Part shown: positions 1 through 7,906 of the stretch, in pieces | How the letters are laid out: the number at the start of each line of letters is the position of its first letter | Position numbering within the stretch: position 1 is the first letter of the stretch | Source of the DNA: a virus | Virus record (IMG/VR): IMGVR_UViG_3300049216_000630 | Coordinates: 1 to 28,871 of that record | Strand: one strand, 5' to 3' | Length of the DNA stretch: 28,871 bases | Position numbers and translations under genes: made by a program | The notes under the pieces: generated by a model | The model's database searches: none | Told to the model about the DNA's origin: nothing | The model's input: the letters and a program-made list of their open reading frames with translations, nothing else

Positions 1-345
1 CTAGCTGCGGGCGAGGCGCCGGGCGGTGAGGACCAGGAGGCGGCGGTCCTCGGTTGAGCAGGCGCGGTAGAGCCTGACCAGAGCCAGCTCATCGCCTTGC
101 AGGGACCCGGTCTCGCCGGAGACCAGATAGCCGAGCGATGTGTTAAGGACCTTGGCGATGCGCTCCATATTATCGCGGATCTGACCGGCGCGGTCGGTTT
201 CCCATTGGGCGATCGCGGAGCGGGAGACGTTGAGCTTTGCGGCAAACTCATCCTGGGTGAGGTTGGCGGCAAGCCGGAGGGCGCGGATGCGGGCGCCGAC
301 GGATTCGGCGGGGGCGGGTTTTTTCGACATGAGGGCTTTTACCAT
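1..345 (-). CDS. XRE-family HTH transcriptional regulator (probable phage repressor)
   Basis: A 114-residue protein with a lambda-repressor-like helix-turn-helix at about residues 17-72: 'VGARIRALRLAANLTQDEFA' leads into a recognition-helix region 'NVSRSAIAQWETDR'. The rest is a short alpha-helical tail with no peptidase domain, so LexA/CI-type self-cleavage is not expected. It is divergent from the GcrA-like gene at 435 and they share an 89-bp intergenic region with a palindromic operator. That suggests an autoregulated repressor of the rightward genes, although it could also be a general XRE regulator. ATGs lie at 343-345 and 328-330 on the complementary strand. Neither has a clear ribosome site, so the start is uncertain by five codons. 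The stop codon occupies the first three bases of the window, so the gene is complete. Confidence 0.85.
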   Translation of the reverse strand: MVKALMSKKPAPAESVGARIRALRLAANLTQDEFAAKLNVSRSAIAQWETDRAGQIRDNMERIAKVLNTSLGYLVSGETGSLQGDELALVRLYRACSTEDRRLLVLTARRLARS

Positions 346-376
346 GCGATTGCGGATGACGCCATGTTAGTATTTC

Positions 377-405
377 TTGACATATAAAGTTAGAATAACT
401 AACTT
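377..405 (+). promoter_or_regulatory. Probable sigma70-type promoter for the rightward regulatory gene
   Basis: A perfect TTGACA lies at 377-382. A weak -10 candidate, TAACTT, sits at 400-405 after a 17-base spacer. Transcription would start near 412, just ahead of the strong ribosome site at 421-428. The palindrome at 387-405 covers the spacer and the -10, so a bound repressor would block it. The -35 is convincing; the -10 is only 3/6 to consensus. Confidence 0.45.
387..405. promoter_or_regulatory. Palindromic operator candidate between divergent regulators
   Basis: Perfect inverted repeat AAGTTAG (387-393), five-base spacer AATAA, CTAACTT (399-405). It lies in the intergenic region between the XRE gene and the GcrA-like gene and overlaps the promoter candidate. 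Dyads of this size are typical targets for dimeric XRE regulators. The binding partner is inferred from position only. Confidence 0.5.
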
Positions 406-434
406 AACCAGCGTGAATTCAAAGGAGGATTGTC

Positions 435-767
435 ATGCCGAAGCCGAGGGATTGGACGGAAGATGCGGATTTGACCATCAGGTCGATGCGGGCGGCGGGG
501 GCGACCTGGTCGGCGATTGGGATGGCGCTTGGTCTATCGCGCAATACGGTGATTGAACGCGGGCGGCGGCTTTGCGCGGCCGCACCGGTGCGGGTGGCGG
601 TTTGCACAGTTGCAAGGCCGGTAAATGATGATCCAAATCGGGACCCGTTGCCAGCCGGGCATCCTCTGACCTGGGGGTTGTTATCCGATGCGGAATTTCC
701 CAAGCCGGAAGATGCATGGCGGGAGACTGCGCCGGCGGGTGAGACGGCGCGACGGCGAGCGGCTTGA
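435..767 (+). CDS. GcrA-like helix-turn-helix DNA-binding protein
   Basis: A 110-residue protein whose N-terminal third reads as a GcrA/Myb-like HTH: 'WTEDADLTIRSMRAAGATWS' followed by 'AIGMALGLSRNTVIERGRRL'. GcrA, the alphaproteobacterial cell-cycle regulator, begins with the same pattern of Trp-Thr, a Leu/Ile helix, 'AxxLG', 'SRNxVI' and a basic end. The rest is short, proline-rich and unrecognised ('RDPLPAGHPLTWGLLS'). The ATG has an excellent ribosome site, AAAGGAGG at 421-428. It is probably an early or regulatory phage gene; related HTH proteins occur in alphaproteobacterial prophages. The family is moderately certain and the role is inferred. Confidence 0.7.
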   Translation: MPKPRDWTEDADLTIRSMRAAGATWSAIGMALGLSRNTVIERGRRLCAAAPVRVAVCTVARPVNDDPNRDPLPAGHPLTWGLLSDAEFPKPEDAWRETAPAGETARRRAA

Positions 768-908
768 TACACCCTTGGTTGCGGCAGGTGTTGTTAGGAA
801 ATTCTTAGGTTGTGTCGGCTGCGATATGATTTGAGCTGGTCTGTTAGTGAAATTGACGCGCTGGCATCGGGCTGTGCCACGCGCGCGGGTTAAACAAGGA
901 GCGATTTG

Positions 909-1361
909 ATGACATTTATGATGACAACAAAATGTGAGCCTGTGGGGTGCCGGCTGGATGCGGAGGCGGTGTTGCTGCGGCTGGAGGATGCCGGGGCGAC
1001 ATTGCTCGCGATGCCTGACCGCGGGCCATCGACAAGGCTGCGACAGATGCGGTTTGAGATCGTGCATACGGCTTTGGAGGCTTATGGCTGGGAGACGCCG
1101 CCCTTGCGCGCACCGGCCCCGGGCTCGGGCGCGATTTCGGCGATGGATGAGGCGTTTGGCTGGCTGCGCTATATTCCCGATGGCAATTTCGTGATGCGGC
1201 GGATTGTGGGGGCGCGGGCTTTGGTGCACCCGCTGACGCGGCGGCATTTATTCACCTGGCGGCGGCTGGCGGCGGTGGTGGGGGCGGACCATAAATCCGT
1301 GCAGAGATGGCATGGCCAGGGCGTGAATATGATCGTGTTAGCCCTGGCGCGCGGCTGTTAG
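909..1361 (+). CDS. DUF6362-like phage HTH protein
   Basis: A 150-residue protein. The C-terminal part has 'MDEAFGWLRYIPDGNFVMRR', a region 'LFTWRRLAAVVGADHKSVQR' and 'WHGQGVNMIV'. This is the pattern I recall for DUF6362 phage proteins: 'MDE..GWL', arginine-rich, then an HTH ending in 'RW'. The start is ATG 909, with AAGGAG at 896-901 and seven-base spacing; a TTG one codon upstream is less likely. The stop overlaps by four bases the end of the convergent gene at 1358. By position before the terminase it could be a late-gene regulator or stand in for a small terminase subunit. The sequence shows only a DNA-binding-like C-terminus. Confidence 0.6.
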   Translation: MTFMMTTKCEPVGCRLDAEAVLLRLEDAGATLLAMPDRGPSTRLRQMRFEIVHTALEAYGWETPPLRAPAPGSGAISAMDEAFGWLRYIPDGNFVMRRIVGARALVHPLTRRHLFTWRRLAAVVGADHKSVQRWHGQGVNMIVLALARGC

Positions 1362-1861
1362 GGTCGGGTTGCCGGTTTTGCCGCCTCGGTAATGGCCTGG
1401 TTGAGGGCGTTGACGGCGGCGGTAAGCTCGGCCCGGGGGGAGGCGAGCTTGCCGAAGCCGAGGCGGTGGCGGCCAGGTTTGGGATGGTCGGGCGTGGTTT
1501 CGAGCATGAGGGCGGTGCCGGTGAGCCAGACGCGTGAGATGCTGGCGCGGGGGAAGGTTTCGGGCGCCGGGGCGGCCGGTTGCCGGTAGAAAATAATGCC
1601 GGTGGCGGAGATGCTGGCGCGGCGGCGGATGGCGGCATCGGCCCGGAATTTGCGCTGACCGGCGATGGCGCCGAACAAGGTGATGATGCCGGCCAGCGCC
1701 AATGCGCATGAGGCAAAGGCGAGCCATAGATTGGGGGCACCCGCCAGGCTGAACAGGATGGGGGCAGCAAGGCTGACGGCGATGAGGATGGCAGCCAGAA
1801 AGAGCGGCGGGTTGGCGGCTTGGGGGCCGGCATGAAGATGGGTGGCTTGGTCGGTATCCAT
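1358..1861 (-). CDS. Two-helix membrane protein of unknown function
   Basis: A 167-residue leftward protein. After a short polar N-terminus there are two hydrophobic segments (about residues 19-40 and 45-67), then a soluble C-terminal domain of about 95 residues with proline- and arginine-rich beta-like character. I do not recognise the soluble domain; the layout of two helices followed by a small soluble domain resembles bacterial PH-like membrane proteins, but no motif confirms this. It runs against the surrounding rightward genes and ends in a four-base tail-to-tail overlap with the DUF6362-like gene. It is probably a moron or host-derived gene rather than a virion component. Confidence 0.6.
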   Translation of the reverse strand: MDTDQATHLHAGPQAANPPLFLAAILIAVSLAAPILFSLAGAPNLWLAFASCALALAGIITLFGAIAGQRKFRADAAIRRRASISATGIIFYRQPAAPAPETFPRASISRVWLTGTALMLETTPDHPKPGRHRLGFGKLASPRAELTAAVNALNQAITEAAKPATRP

Positions 1862-2035
1862 GGGCGTGGCTTATATCACCGGGTGAGGGTCCATGACATA
1901 TTCGGCTTTTGCCAGGCTGGCAGCCTGCCGATTGCAGAGATTGTGGATAAGTGTGGCGGATTTACAATTTTCGGCCGGCGAATGATTCACTAGGATGCAC
2001 GCCTTGTTAATATTGCCAAGGTAAATTTTCAGACG

Positions 2036-2857
2036 ATGGTCAGGCTGCCGGGATTTTGCTGTTTGGGATTGCTGGGGCTGGCAGTGCTGCAGGCACCGGC
2101 TGCCCGGGCGGCTATTCCCGTGATTCAGGCGGCAGAGACCTCTGTCAGGCTCGGTTTAACGGCGGGTTATGGGTCCTATGCCGAAAACGTGTCGCCTCAG
2201 GACCGTGAAGATGGCGGGCTTGCCGGTTTGCGTGCGGGGGCGAGCGCGCTGATGCCGGGGCCGTTGGCGCGGTTTGGCATGCCGGATTTATATGCGGATG
2301 TGGAATATGATTTTTCCGCCGGGTTTTTGAATTATCGCGGCAATCTGAATGATGCTGCCCAGACGCCCTATAAGACCAATGACAACGCCTATTATAATAA
2401 TGTGGTGGTGCGGCTTGGCCCGGGTGTGCCGTTGGCGGGAGGCAATGAGTTTATTCCCTATATTGCCGGCGGATACCAGAACTGGTCCCGCAATATCGGC
2501 GGCAGCAATGGGTATGGCGAAACATACCAGGCCGGGTTGATTGGTGGCGGGTTGCGGTTTGATTTGACCAGCGGGCCGGCTTTGGTGATCAGCGCCTCGG
2601 CAGAAGGGTTTGCGGTGATTGGCGGCTCGGTCAATGTGCCATCGCTTGATTTTAACGGGCAGTTTGGCACCAGCGCGCAGGAGCGCGTTTCGCTGGATGC
2701 GGATTACCGGCTGAACAGCGCCTGGCATGCTTTTGCCGGGCTGGGGCTGACGCATTACACCTATACAGGCTCGAAGCCTGGGGCGCAGGGGATTTATGAG
2801 CCGCTGAGCACGACATTGCAGGTGAATTCATCATTTGGAATTGCTTACGGGTTCTGA
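2036..2857 (+). CDS. Outer membrane beta-barrel protein with signal peptide
   Basis: A 273-residue protein. The N-terminus is a Sec signal peptide: a basic start, a hydrophobic core 'GLLGLAVLQ', and a likely cleavage after 'APAARA' near residue 25. The mature part alternates amphipathic strands rich in Gly, Tyr and Asn ('RLGLTAGYGSYAENV', 'VPYDF'-like turns, 'FAGLGLTHYTYTG') and ends in 'SFGIAYGF'. A C-terminal aromatic residue after alternating hydrophobics is the usual outer-membrane assembly signal. It is a small porin or OmpA/Lom-like barrel placed just upstream of the terminase. It could be a lysogenic-conversion gene that alters the cell surface, as Lom does in lambda, or an interrupting host gene. 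The ribosome site is weak (AAGGT about 13 bases upstream). Confidence 0.7.
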   Translation: MVRLPGFCCLGLLGLAVLQAPAARAAIPVIQAAETSVRLGLTAGYGSYAENVSPQDREDGGLAGLRAGASALMPGPLARFGMPDLYADVEYDFSAGFLNYRGNLNDAAQTPYKTNDNAYYNNVVVRLGPGVPLAGGNEFIPYIAGGYQNWSRNIGGSNGYGETYQAGLIGGGLRFDLTSGPALVISASAEGFAVIGGSVNVPSLDFNGQFGTSAQERVSLDADYRLNSAWHAFAGLGLTHYTYTGSKPGAQGIYEPLSTTLQVNSSFGIAYGF

Positions 2858-2920
2858 TCTGATTTTGGCTTTGGTGGCTGGGGTTAAAATTATTTCTAAC
2901 TTTATGTTATTTTCTTCTTG

Positions 2921-2937
2921 CCCAGTTTCCCCAGTTT
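2921..2937. repeat. Short tandem direct repeat CCCAGTTT x2 upstream of terminase
   Basis: CCCAGTTT occurs at 2921-2928 and again at 2930-2937 (9-bp period), within an AT-rich 140-bp gap between the barrel gene and the terminase. The placement before the late operon would suit an activator or packaging site, but two copies of eight bases are weak evidence. I found no convincing late promoter in this gap. Confidence 0.3.
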
Positions 2938-2997
2938 GATCTATACGTCTTGGCATACTGGTTATCTAACAAAGCAGAGCGAGACCTGAATTTATAA

Positions 2998-4359
2998 ATG
3001 ACGGCGAACCCTGGATTTCTTGGGTTTGCCGAAACCGTTTTGCGTGACACTGACCAAAGACCGGCGCGCCACCATGTAGCACTGATAAACAGGCTTGATG
3101 CGGTTCTGGCTGGGAGATGTGACCGGTTGATGGTGCAGATGCCGCCTGGCTATGCGAAATCGACCTATGGATCCATTTTGTTTCCGGCGTATTTTCTGAG
3201 CCGGTTTGCCGGCAGCCAGATTATCGCGACATCGCATACCGCATCGCTCGCGGAACATTTCGGCCGGCAGGTGCGCCGGGTGATTGGCGAATATGGCGAG
3301 ATGCTGGAGCTCTCGCTTGAGCGGGAAAGCCGGGCGGCGGGGCGGTTTTCTCTGGCCAATGGCGGCGGGTATTTTGCTGCCGGAATCCGCGGGCCGATTA
3401 CCGGCAGGCGGGCGGATTTGATATTGATCGATGATCCGATCAAATCCTGGGCGGAGGCAGAAAGCCCGGTTTACCGGGATGCGTTATATGATTGGTACCG
3501 GGCTGAGCTGTTGGCGCGGCTGAAACCGAACGGGACCATCGTGCTGTTGATGACGCGCTGGCATGAGGATGACCTGGCCGGGCGGTTGATGCAGGGGCCA
3601 GGAAGCTGGGAGAGTTTGCGGCTGCCGGCTCTGGCGGAAAGAGATGATGTTCTGGGCCGGGCGGTGGGTGAGCCGTTATGGCCGGCCTGGCAGGATGCAG
3701 CGGCGATCGCACGCCGGCGGCGCGATGTTGGCGAGCGGGCTTTTGCGGCTTTGTACCAGCAACGGCCCAAACCGCCGGAAGATGCTTTGTTCAACACCAA
3801 GAAGATTTTCGTGCTGCCGGCGCCCCCTGAGGTGAAGCGAAGTTTGCGGGCATGGGATTTGGCGGCGAGCATCGCCGGTGCCGGGCGTGACCCGGATTAT
3901 ACGGTGGGGTTGAAGCTTGGGGTGACGCCGGCGGATCATTTCGTCGTGCTGGATATCGTCAGGTTCCGGGGAACGCCCGGGCAGGTGATGGCGAAGATAA
4001 AAGATACGGCGCGGCTCGATGGGATGGCGACGGTGATTGCGTTGCCGCAGGACCCGGGGCAGGCGGGGCTGGCGCAGGTGGCGTGGTATCGCGGTGAATT
4101 GGCTGGGTTTCATCTTGAGGTCGGCGTGGAATCAGGTGCCAAGCTGACACGGGCGATGCCGGCGGCGACTTTGATGGATGATGCGCGGATTGGGCTGGTG
4201 GCAGCGCCTTGGAATGACAGTTTTGTCGCCGAGCTGTTGGCGTTTCCGGATTCGCGCAAGGATGACCAGGTGGATGCGCTCTCGCGCGCGGTGAACACGT
4301 TGGCGATGACGCGCGGGACGCCGGCGCGGCGCGAGCATGTGCATTTGATGAGCCGTTAA
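2998..4359 (+). CDS. terL: Phage terminase large subunit (ATPase/nuclease)
   Basis: A 453-residue DNA-packaging motor protein. The ATPase domain has a Walker A-type loop 'MPPGYAKST' at residues 48-56, a Walker B strand 'LILIDD' at 141-146 and a coupling-type motif 'LLMTRWHEDD' at 183-192. The C-terminal RNase H-like nuclease begins 'LRAWDLAAS' (Asp287). Further acidic candidates are Asp352 and the 'KDDQVDALSR' cluster at 421-430, typical of the end of TerL nucleases. Length is normal for the family. It opens the rightward head module directly before the portal gene. No conventional small-subunit gene is recognised next to it. Confidence 0.95.
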   Translation: MTANPGFLGFAETVLRDTDQRPARHHVALINRLDAVLAGRCDRLMVQMPPGYAKSTYGSILFPAYFLSRFAGSQIIATSHTASLAEHFGRQVRRVIGEYGEMLELSLERESRAAGRFSLANGGGYFAAGIRGPITGRRADLILIDDPIKSWAEAESPVYRDALYDWYRAELLARLKPNGTIVLLMTRWHEDDLAGRLMQGPGSWESLRLPALAERDDVLGRAVGEPLWPAWQDAAAIARRRRDVGERAFAALYQQRPKPPEDALFNTKKIFVLPAPPEVKRSLRAWDLAASIAGAGRDPDYTVGLKLGVTPADHFVVLDIVRFRGTPGQVMAKIKDTARLDGMATVIALPQDPGQAGLAQVAWYRGELAGFHLEVGVESGAKLTRAMPAATLMDDARIGLVAAPWNDSFVAELLAFPDSRKDDQVDALSRAVNTLAMTRGTPARREHVHLMSR

Positions 4360-4383
4360 CGACGTAACGAGCAAAGAGATAAA

Positions 4384-5778
4384 ATGTTTGAAACGATTTG
4401 CGATACGGTGCCGGCCGATGGCGCGCTGCCGCCGCGGGTGCGGCGGTTGGATATTTTGCGGCGTGTGCTGGATGGTACGATTTATAATAACTTGCCGTAT
4501 GAATTTCATGAGGAGCGCAATGCGGCGGGTGAGTATATTCCGCTGCGCATGCGCAAGCCTTCGGTGCGGTATGGGCTGTGCCGGATTGTGGTTGAAGATT
4601 CGGTGGCGTTGCTATTCAGCAATGCGCATTTTCCGGCGGTGGACTGTGGCGATCATGCGGTTTCGCAGATCGTTGCTGACATCATCTCGGAGACAAGGCT
4701 GAATGAGGTGATGATCGATGCGGCGATCCGTGGCTCGGTTGGGTCGGTTGGGTTGCTGATGCGGATTTTGAACGGGCGGATTTTTGTTTCGGTTTTGGAG
4801 AGCTTGTATCTCACGCCGCAATGGGACCCGATGGCGCCGGATGTTCTGAAATCGGTAAAGGAGCAGTATCAGGTCCGGGGCGATGTGCTGATCGCGCAAG
4901 GCTATGAGACGATTGATCCGGCGACGATGTACTGGTTTCAGCGGGTTTGGACCGATGCTGATGAAAGCTGGTATTTGCCGTGGGCGGTGAATGATCCGCT
5001 TGCAGTGCCGGTGGCCGATGAGAGTCGCAGCACAAGACATGGGCTTGGGTTTGTGCCGATTGTGTGGATACGCAATTTGCCGGGCGGAGATTATGTTGAC
5101 GGGGCCTGCACGTTTCGTGCTGCGATCGAATCCAATATCGAGATTGATTATCAGCTGAGCCAGGCTGGGCGCGGGCTGAAATATAGCTCTGATCCGACCT
5201 TGCTGATCAAGGAGCCGGCGAGCTCGGATGGCGAGATTGTGAAAGGGGCTGGGAACGCCTTGGTCGTTTCCGAAAAGGGCGATGCGCGGTTGCTGGAGAT
5301 TGGCGGGACTGCGTCCGAGGCGGTGATTTCCTATGTGCGGACATTGCGCGAGCTTGCGATGGAATCGGTGCATGGCAACCGGACGAGTGCTGACCGGTTG
5401 ACGGCGGCGCAATCCGGCCGGGCGCTTGAGCTGATGAATCAGGGTCTGATCTGGCTTGCGGATAATTTGCGGATTTCCTACGGCGATGGCGGCATATTGC
5501 CGTTGATACGAATGATATTGAAGGCGTCCAATTTATACGCGCTGCAGGTCTTTGGCGGCGCGGTGCCGGCGCTTGACCCGGGGCAGAGATTGAGCCTGCG
5601 CTGGCCGCGCTGGTACCCGCTTTCAGCCGATGACAGGTTGAAGGAGGCGCAGGCGATTTCGCTGCTGACCAATGCCGGGCAGATCTCCCGCGAGACGGCG
5701 GTGAAGGCCCTGAGTGCGGCGCATGATGTGAGTGATATTCGGGCGGAACTTGATGCAATCAACGAGGATCGTGAATGA
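4384..5778 (+). CDS. Phage portal protein
   Basis: A 464-residue protein located between terminase and scaffold, as expected for the dodecameric portal through which DNA enters the capsid. Its composition fits an SPP1 gp6-like/DUF935-type portal: an early domain 'LPYEFHEERNAAGEY', a middle domain ending 'GLGFVPIVWIRN', and a long helical stem/clip segment 'LMNQGLIWLADNLRISYG'. A C-terminal segment 'LSADDRLKEAQAISLLTNAG' followed by 'ISRETAVKAL' is a recurring tail-end pattern of portals. The ATG follows AAAGAG. The stop overlaps the next start in an ATGA arrangement, indicating translational coupling. Confidence 0.9.
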   Translation: MFETICDTVPADGALPPRVRRLDILRRVLDGTIYNNLPYEFHEERNAAGEYIPLRMRKPSVRYGLCRIVVEDSVALLFSNAHFPAVDCGDHAVSQIVADIISETRLNEVMIDAAIRGSVGSVGLLMRILNGRIFVSVLESLYLTPQWDPMAPDVLKSVKEQYQVRGDVLIAQGYETIDPATMYWFQRVWTDADESWYLPWAVNDPLAVPVADESRSTRHGLGFVPIVWIRNLPGGDYVDGACTFRAAIESNIEIDYQLSQAGRGLKYSSDPTLLIKEPASSDGEIVKGAGNALVVSEKGDARLLEIGGTASEAVISYVRTLRELAMESVHGNRTSADRLTAAQSGRALELMNQGLIWLADNLRISYGDGGILPLIRMILKASNLYALQVFGGAVPALDPGQRLSLRWPRWYPLSADDRLKEAQAISLLTNAGQISRETAVKALSAAHDVSDIRAELDAINEDRE

Positions 5779-6170
5779 GTGAGGATGATGGCGACAAGGC
5801 GTTGGAAGGCTGGCAGTTGCGGGCCGAGCAGGCGGAGGCGGCGTTAGCCGAGGCGCAGAAGCTGACGGCGGAGAAATTATTGCGGGCTGAATTGAAGGCG
5901 GAAGCGATTCAGGCGGGGATGATCGATCTCGATGGGTTGAAGCTGCTTGATTTATCCGATGTGGCGGTCTCGGAGAGTGGAGAGATTGCTGATGCTGCCG
6001 CGGTGCTGGCGAAATTGAAACGCGCGAAGCCGTGGTTGTTTGGACAGGCGCGATCATCCTCCGCGGCGGCGCATGCGCCGAGGCCGGAGCCGCCGCGGGT
6101 GCGGCATGCCAATGAGCTGAGCCATGAGGAATGGGTGCTTGCCCGCGCGGCGTTATTGAAGCGCCGGTAA
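5775..6170 (+). CDS. Phage capsid scaffolding protein
   Basis: A 131-residue, charged and largely helical protein between portal and major capsid genes, which is the scaffold position. The first 55 residues form a probable coiled coil ('RAEQAEAALAEAQKLTAEKL'). These are followed by 'AIQAGMIDLDGLKLLDLSDV' and 'AVLAKLKRAKPWLFG', patterns typical of small phage scaffolds, and a basic C-terminus ('AALLKRR') that could bind the capsid protein. The start codon overlaps the portal stop by four bases. No protease domain is present here or in its neighbours, so the head probably matures without a separate protease, or the protease lies outside the window. Confidence 0.75.
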   Translation: MSEDDGDKALEGWQLRAEQAEAALAEAQKLTAEKLLRAELKAEAIQAGMIDLDGLKLLDLSDVAVSESGEIADAAAVLAKLKRAKPWLFGQARSSSAAAHAPRPEPPRVRHANELSHEEWVLARAALLKRR

Positions 6171-6201
6171 CTACAAAACCTAACCGAAGTTTTCACGCGT
6201 G

Positions 6202-6216
6202 CGGCGAGTCTCGCCG
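6202..6216 (+). repeat. Inverted repeat in the scaffold-capsid leader
   Basis: CGGCGAG (6202-6208) and CTCGCCG (6210-6216) are perfect complements around one base, giving at least a five-pair GC stem. Outer CGTGC and GCACG blocks (from about 6198 and 6224) could close a larger structure. It lies in the 91-base leader of the capsid gene, the longest gap in the head module, and may tune capsid expression or mRNA stability. There is no T-run, so a terminator is unlikely. Confidence 0.35.
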
Positions 6217-6261
6217 TGCTGATGCACGACCATGTCACAACTTAGATGAAGGATTTTGCCG

Positions 6262-7584
6262 ATGGGCATTCAGAATTTCCCGGCCGCTTTGCAGCCGATC
6301 ATTCAACAGGGTTTTCTTGAGCGTGAGTTTGAAATGTCGCTCAAATCTCGGCTTGGCTACCGGCTCATTGCCGACCGGGAAGATTTTTCAACCGGGATTG
6401 GTGAGACTTTGACCAAGACACGCGCCGGGTTGAAGCCGAGCGTGACGGTGCCGCTGGTGGCATCCAGCAACACCAATTTGGACAATGGGTTGACCTCGAC
6501 GAATTGGGGGGTCGAGCAATATACGATTACGTTGAATTTTTATGCGGCGACCCAGGATTTGAATATGGTCACCAGCCGCGTTGGGATTGCGACGCAGTTC
6601 TTGCAGAATGCCGCGACCAATGGTGAGCAGGCGGCGCGTAGCCTGGATGAGCTGGCGCGCAATGCGCTGTTCGCGCCATATTTCGGCGGCAATACGCGGG
6701 TGATTGCCACGCTGAGCTCCGCCGGGCCGAGTGTTGAGGTTGATGATGTGCGTGGGTTTCAGACGGTTTTTGTGAATGGCGTGCAGCAGAATGTTTCCAG
6801 CACCTATCCGCTGACGGTGACGGTGGGGTTGAACACGTATAATGTTGTGGGTGTGACGCCGGATGCGACGAATATCTCGACCGCGCCTGGTGGGGTTTCC
6901 GGTGCGCTGCTGTTTTCAGGTAATGTGACGGTCGCTGATGCGACCGCCACCAATCCGGTGAAGGCGGCGACGGGAAGCTCGATCGTGCGGCCGGCGAGCC
7001 GCGGGACGACGGCGGCATTGCAGGCGACCGATACGTTGACGATGGGCAATTTGCTGGATGCGGTGGCGTTGTTGCGGCGGAACGCTGTGCCGTTGGTTGA
7101 CGGGGTTTATAATTGCTATCTCGATCCGGTTTCGGCGCGGCAGCTTTTTGCGGATTCGGATTTCAAGCAATTATTCCAGGGGGCGACATCTTCCAATCCG
7201 GTATTCCGGCAAGGGATGGTGAGTGATTTTCTGGGCTTGCGGTTTATCACCACGACCGAAGCCTATGTGCAGAACCACCCGAGTATTGGGGGGCTTTATG
7301 TCAGGCGGCCGATTGTGTGCGGACAGGGCGCACTGATCGAGGGCGATTTTGCCGGCATGGCGGCGGATGATGTGGCGCCGAAGGATAGTTTGGTGAACAT
7401 CATCGATAATGTGGCGATGGTGACGCGCGAGCCGATTGACCGGTTGCAGCAGATCATCGCGCAAAGCTGGTACTGGATTGGCGGGTTTTGTGCGCCCTCC
7501 GACACCACGACCACGCCGACCACGGTGCCGACGGCAACGAAAGCGAATTACAAGCGCGCTGTGATGATCGAGCATATTGGTTAA
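6262..7584 (+). CDS. Major capsid protein (HK97-like fold)
   Basis: A 440-residue protein directly after the scaffold, with the size and composition of an HK97-fold capsid subunit. The N-terminal arm includes 'FLEREFEMSLKSRLGYRLIA'. A long helix 'SRVGIATQFLQNAATNGEQA' near residue 120 matches the spine helix. The end includes 'DSLVNIIDNVAMVTREPIDR'. A beta-rich, Thr/Val/Gly-rich segment at about residues 160-235 looks like an insertion domain on the capsid surface. ATG 6262 is preferred over the TTG at 6256 because GAAGGA at 6248-6253 is eight bases from the ATG and only two from the TTG. Confidence 0.9.
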   Translation: MGIQNFPAALQPIIQQGFLEREFEMSLKSRLGYRLIADREDFSTGIGETLTKTRAGLKPSVTVPLVASSNTNLDNGLTSTNWGVEQYTITLNFYAATQDLNMVTSRVGIATQFLQNAATNGEQAARSLDELARNALFAPYFGGNTRVIATLSSAGPSVEVDDVRGFQTVFVNGVQQNVSSTYPLTVTVGLNTYNVVGVTPDATNISTAPGGVSGALLFSGNVTVADATATNPVKAATGSSIVRPASRGTTAALQATDTLTMGNLLDAVALLRRNAVPLVDGVYNCYLDPVSARQLFADSDFKQLFQGATSSNPVFRQGMVSDFLGLRFITTTEAYVQNHPSIGGLYVRRPIVCGQGALIEGDFAGMAADDVAPKDSLVNIIDNVAMVTREPIDRLQQIIAQSWYWIGGFCAPSDTTTTPTTVPTATKANYKRAVMIEHIG

Positions 7585-7596
7585 GGGGCGAGGCGC

Positions 7597-7905
7597 ATGG
7601 CAACAGGTTCAACGCAACCATTCCGGCCAGCTGGCACGCTGGCCTTGGCGGCCTCAACCAGTTCGGCGAATGCTGCACTTGTGGGCGGCGGTGGGGCGGT
7701 GCTGGTTTATAATGCTTCAAGTGCCACGGCGTTTTTTCGGCTGGGTGCGGCGAGCGGGTTGACGGCGCTGACCAGCGATACGCCGGTGCCGCCGGGGGCA
7801 AGGATGCTGGTGGATGGCGGGCCGTTTGTGAACACGGCAGCAGCGATTCTCTCAGCCGGTACGGGCACCGTGTATTTCACCTTGGGCGACGGGGATACGT
7901 ATTGA
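7597..7905 (+). CDS. Small head-associated protein, possible decoration protein
   Basis: A 102-residue protein right after the capsid gene, with AAGGGG eight bases before the ATG. It is rich in Ala, Gly, Ser and Thr and looks all-beta: 'FRPAGTLALAASTSSANAAL', then 'GAVLVYNASSATAFFRLG' and an end 'GTVYFTLGDGDTY'. I do not recognise a named family. Genes of this size and composition placed directly after the capsid gene commonly encode head decoration or head-fibre proteins; that role is inferred from position. The next gene starts two bases after its stop codon. Confidence 0.6.
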   Translation: MATGSTQPFRPAGTLALAASTSSANAALVGGGGAVLVYNASSATAFFRLGAASGLTALTSDTPVPPGARMLVDGGPFVNTAAAILSAGTGTVYFTLGDGDTY

Positions 7906-7906
7906 T

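Noticed and set aside
853-858. TTGACG as a -35 element before the DUF6362-like gene
   Set aside because: No plausible -10 is found at 16-18 bases downstream.
4612-5412. Long leftward ORF (266 codons) opposite the portal gene
   Set aside because: It is the antisense shadow of a GC-rich portal gene, with Arg/Pro/His-rich composition, no ribosome site and no recognisable domain.
6256-6261. Upstream TTG start for the capsid gene
   Set aside because: The Shine-Dalgarno GAAGGA is only two bases away from it but eight from ATG 6262.
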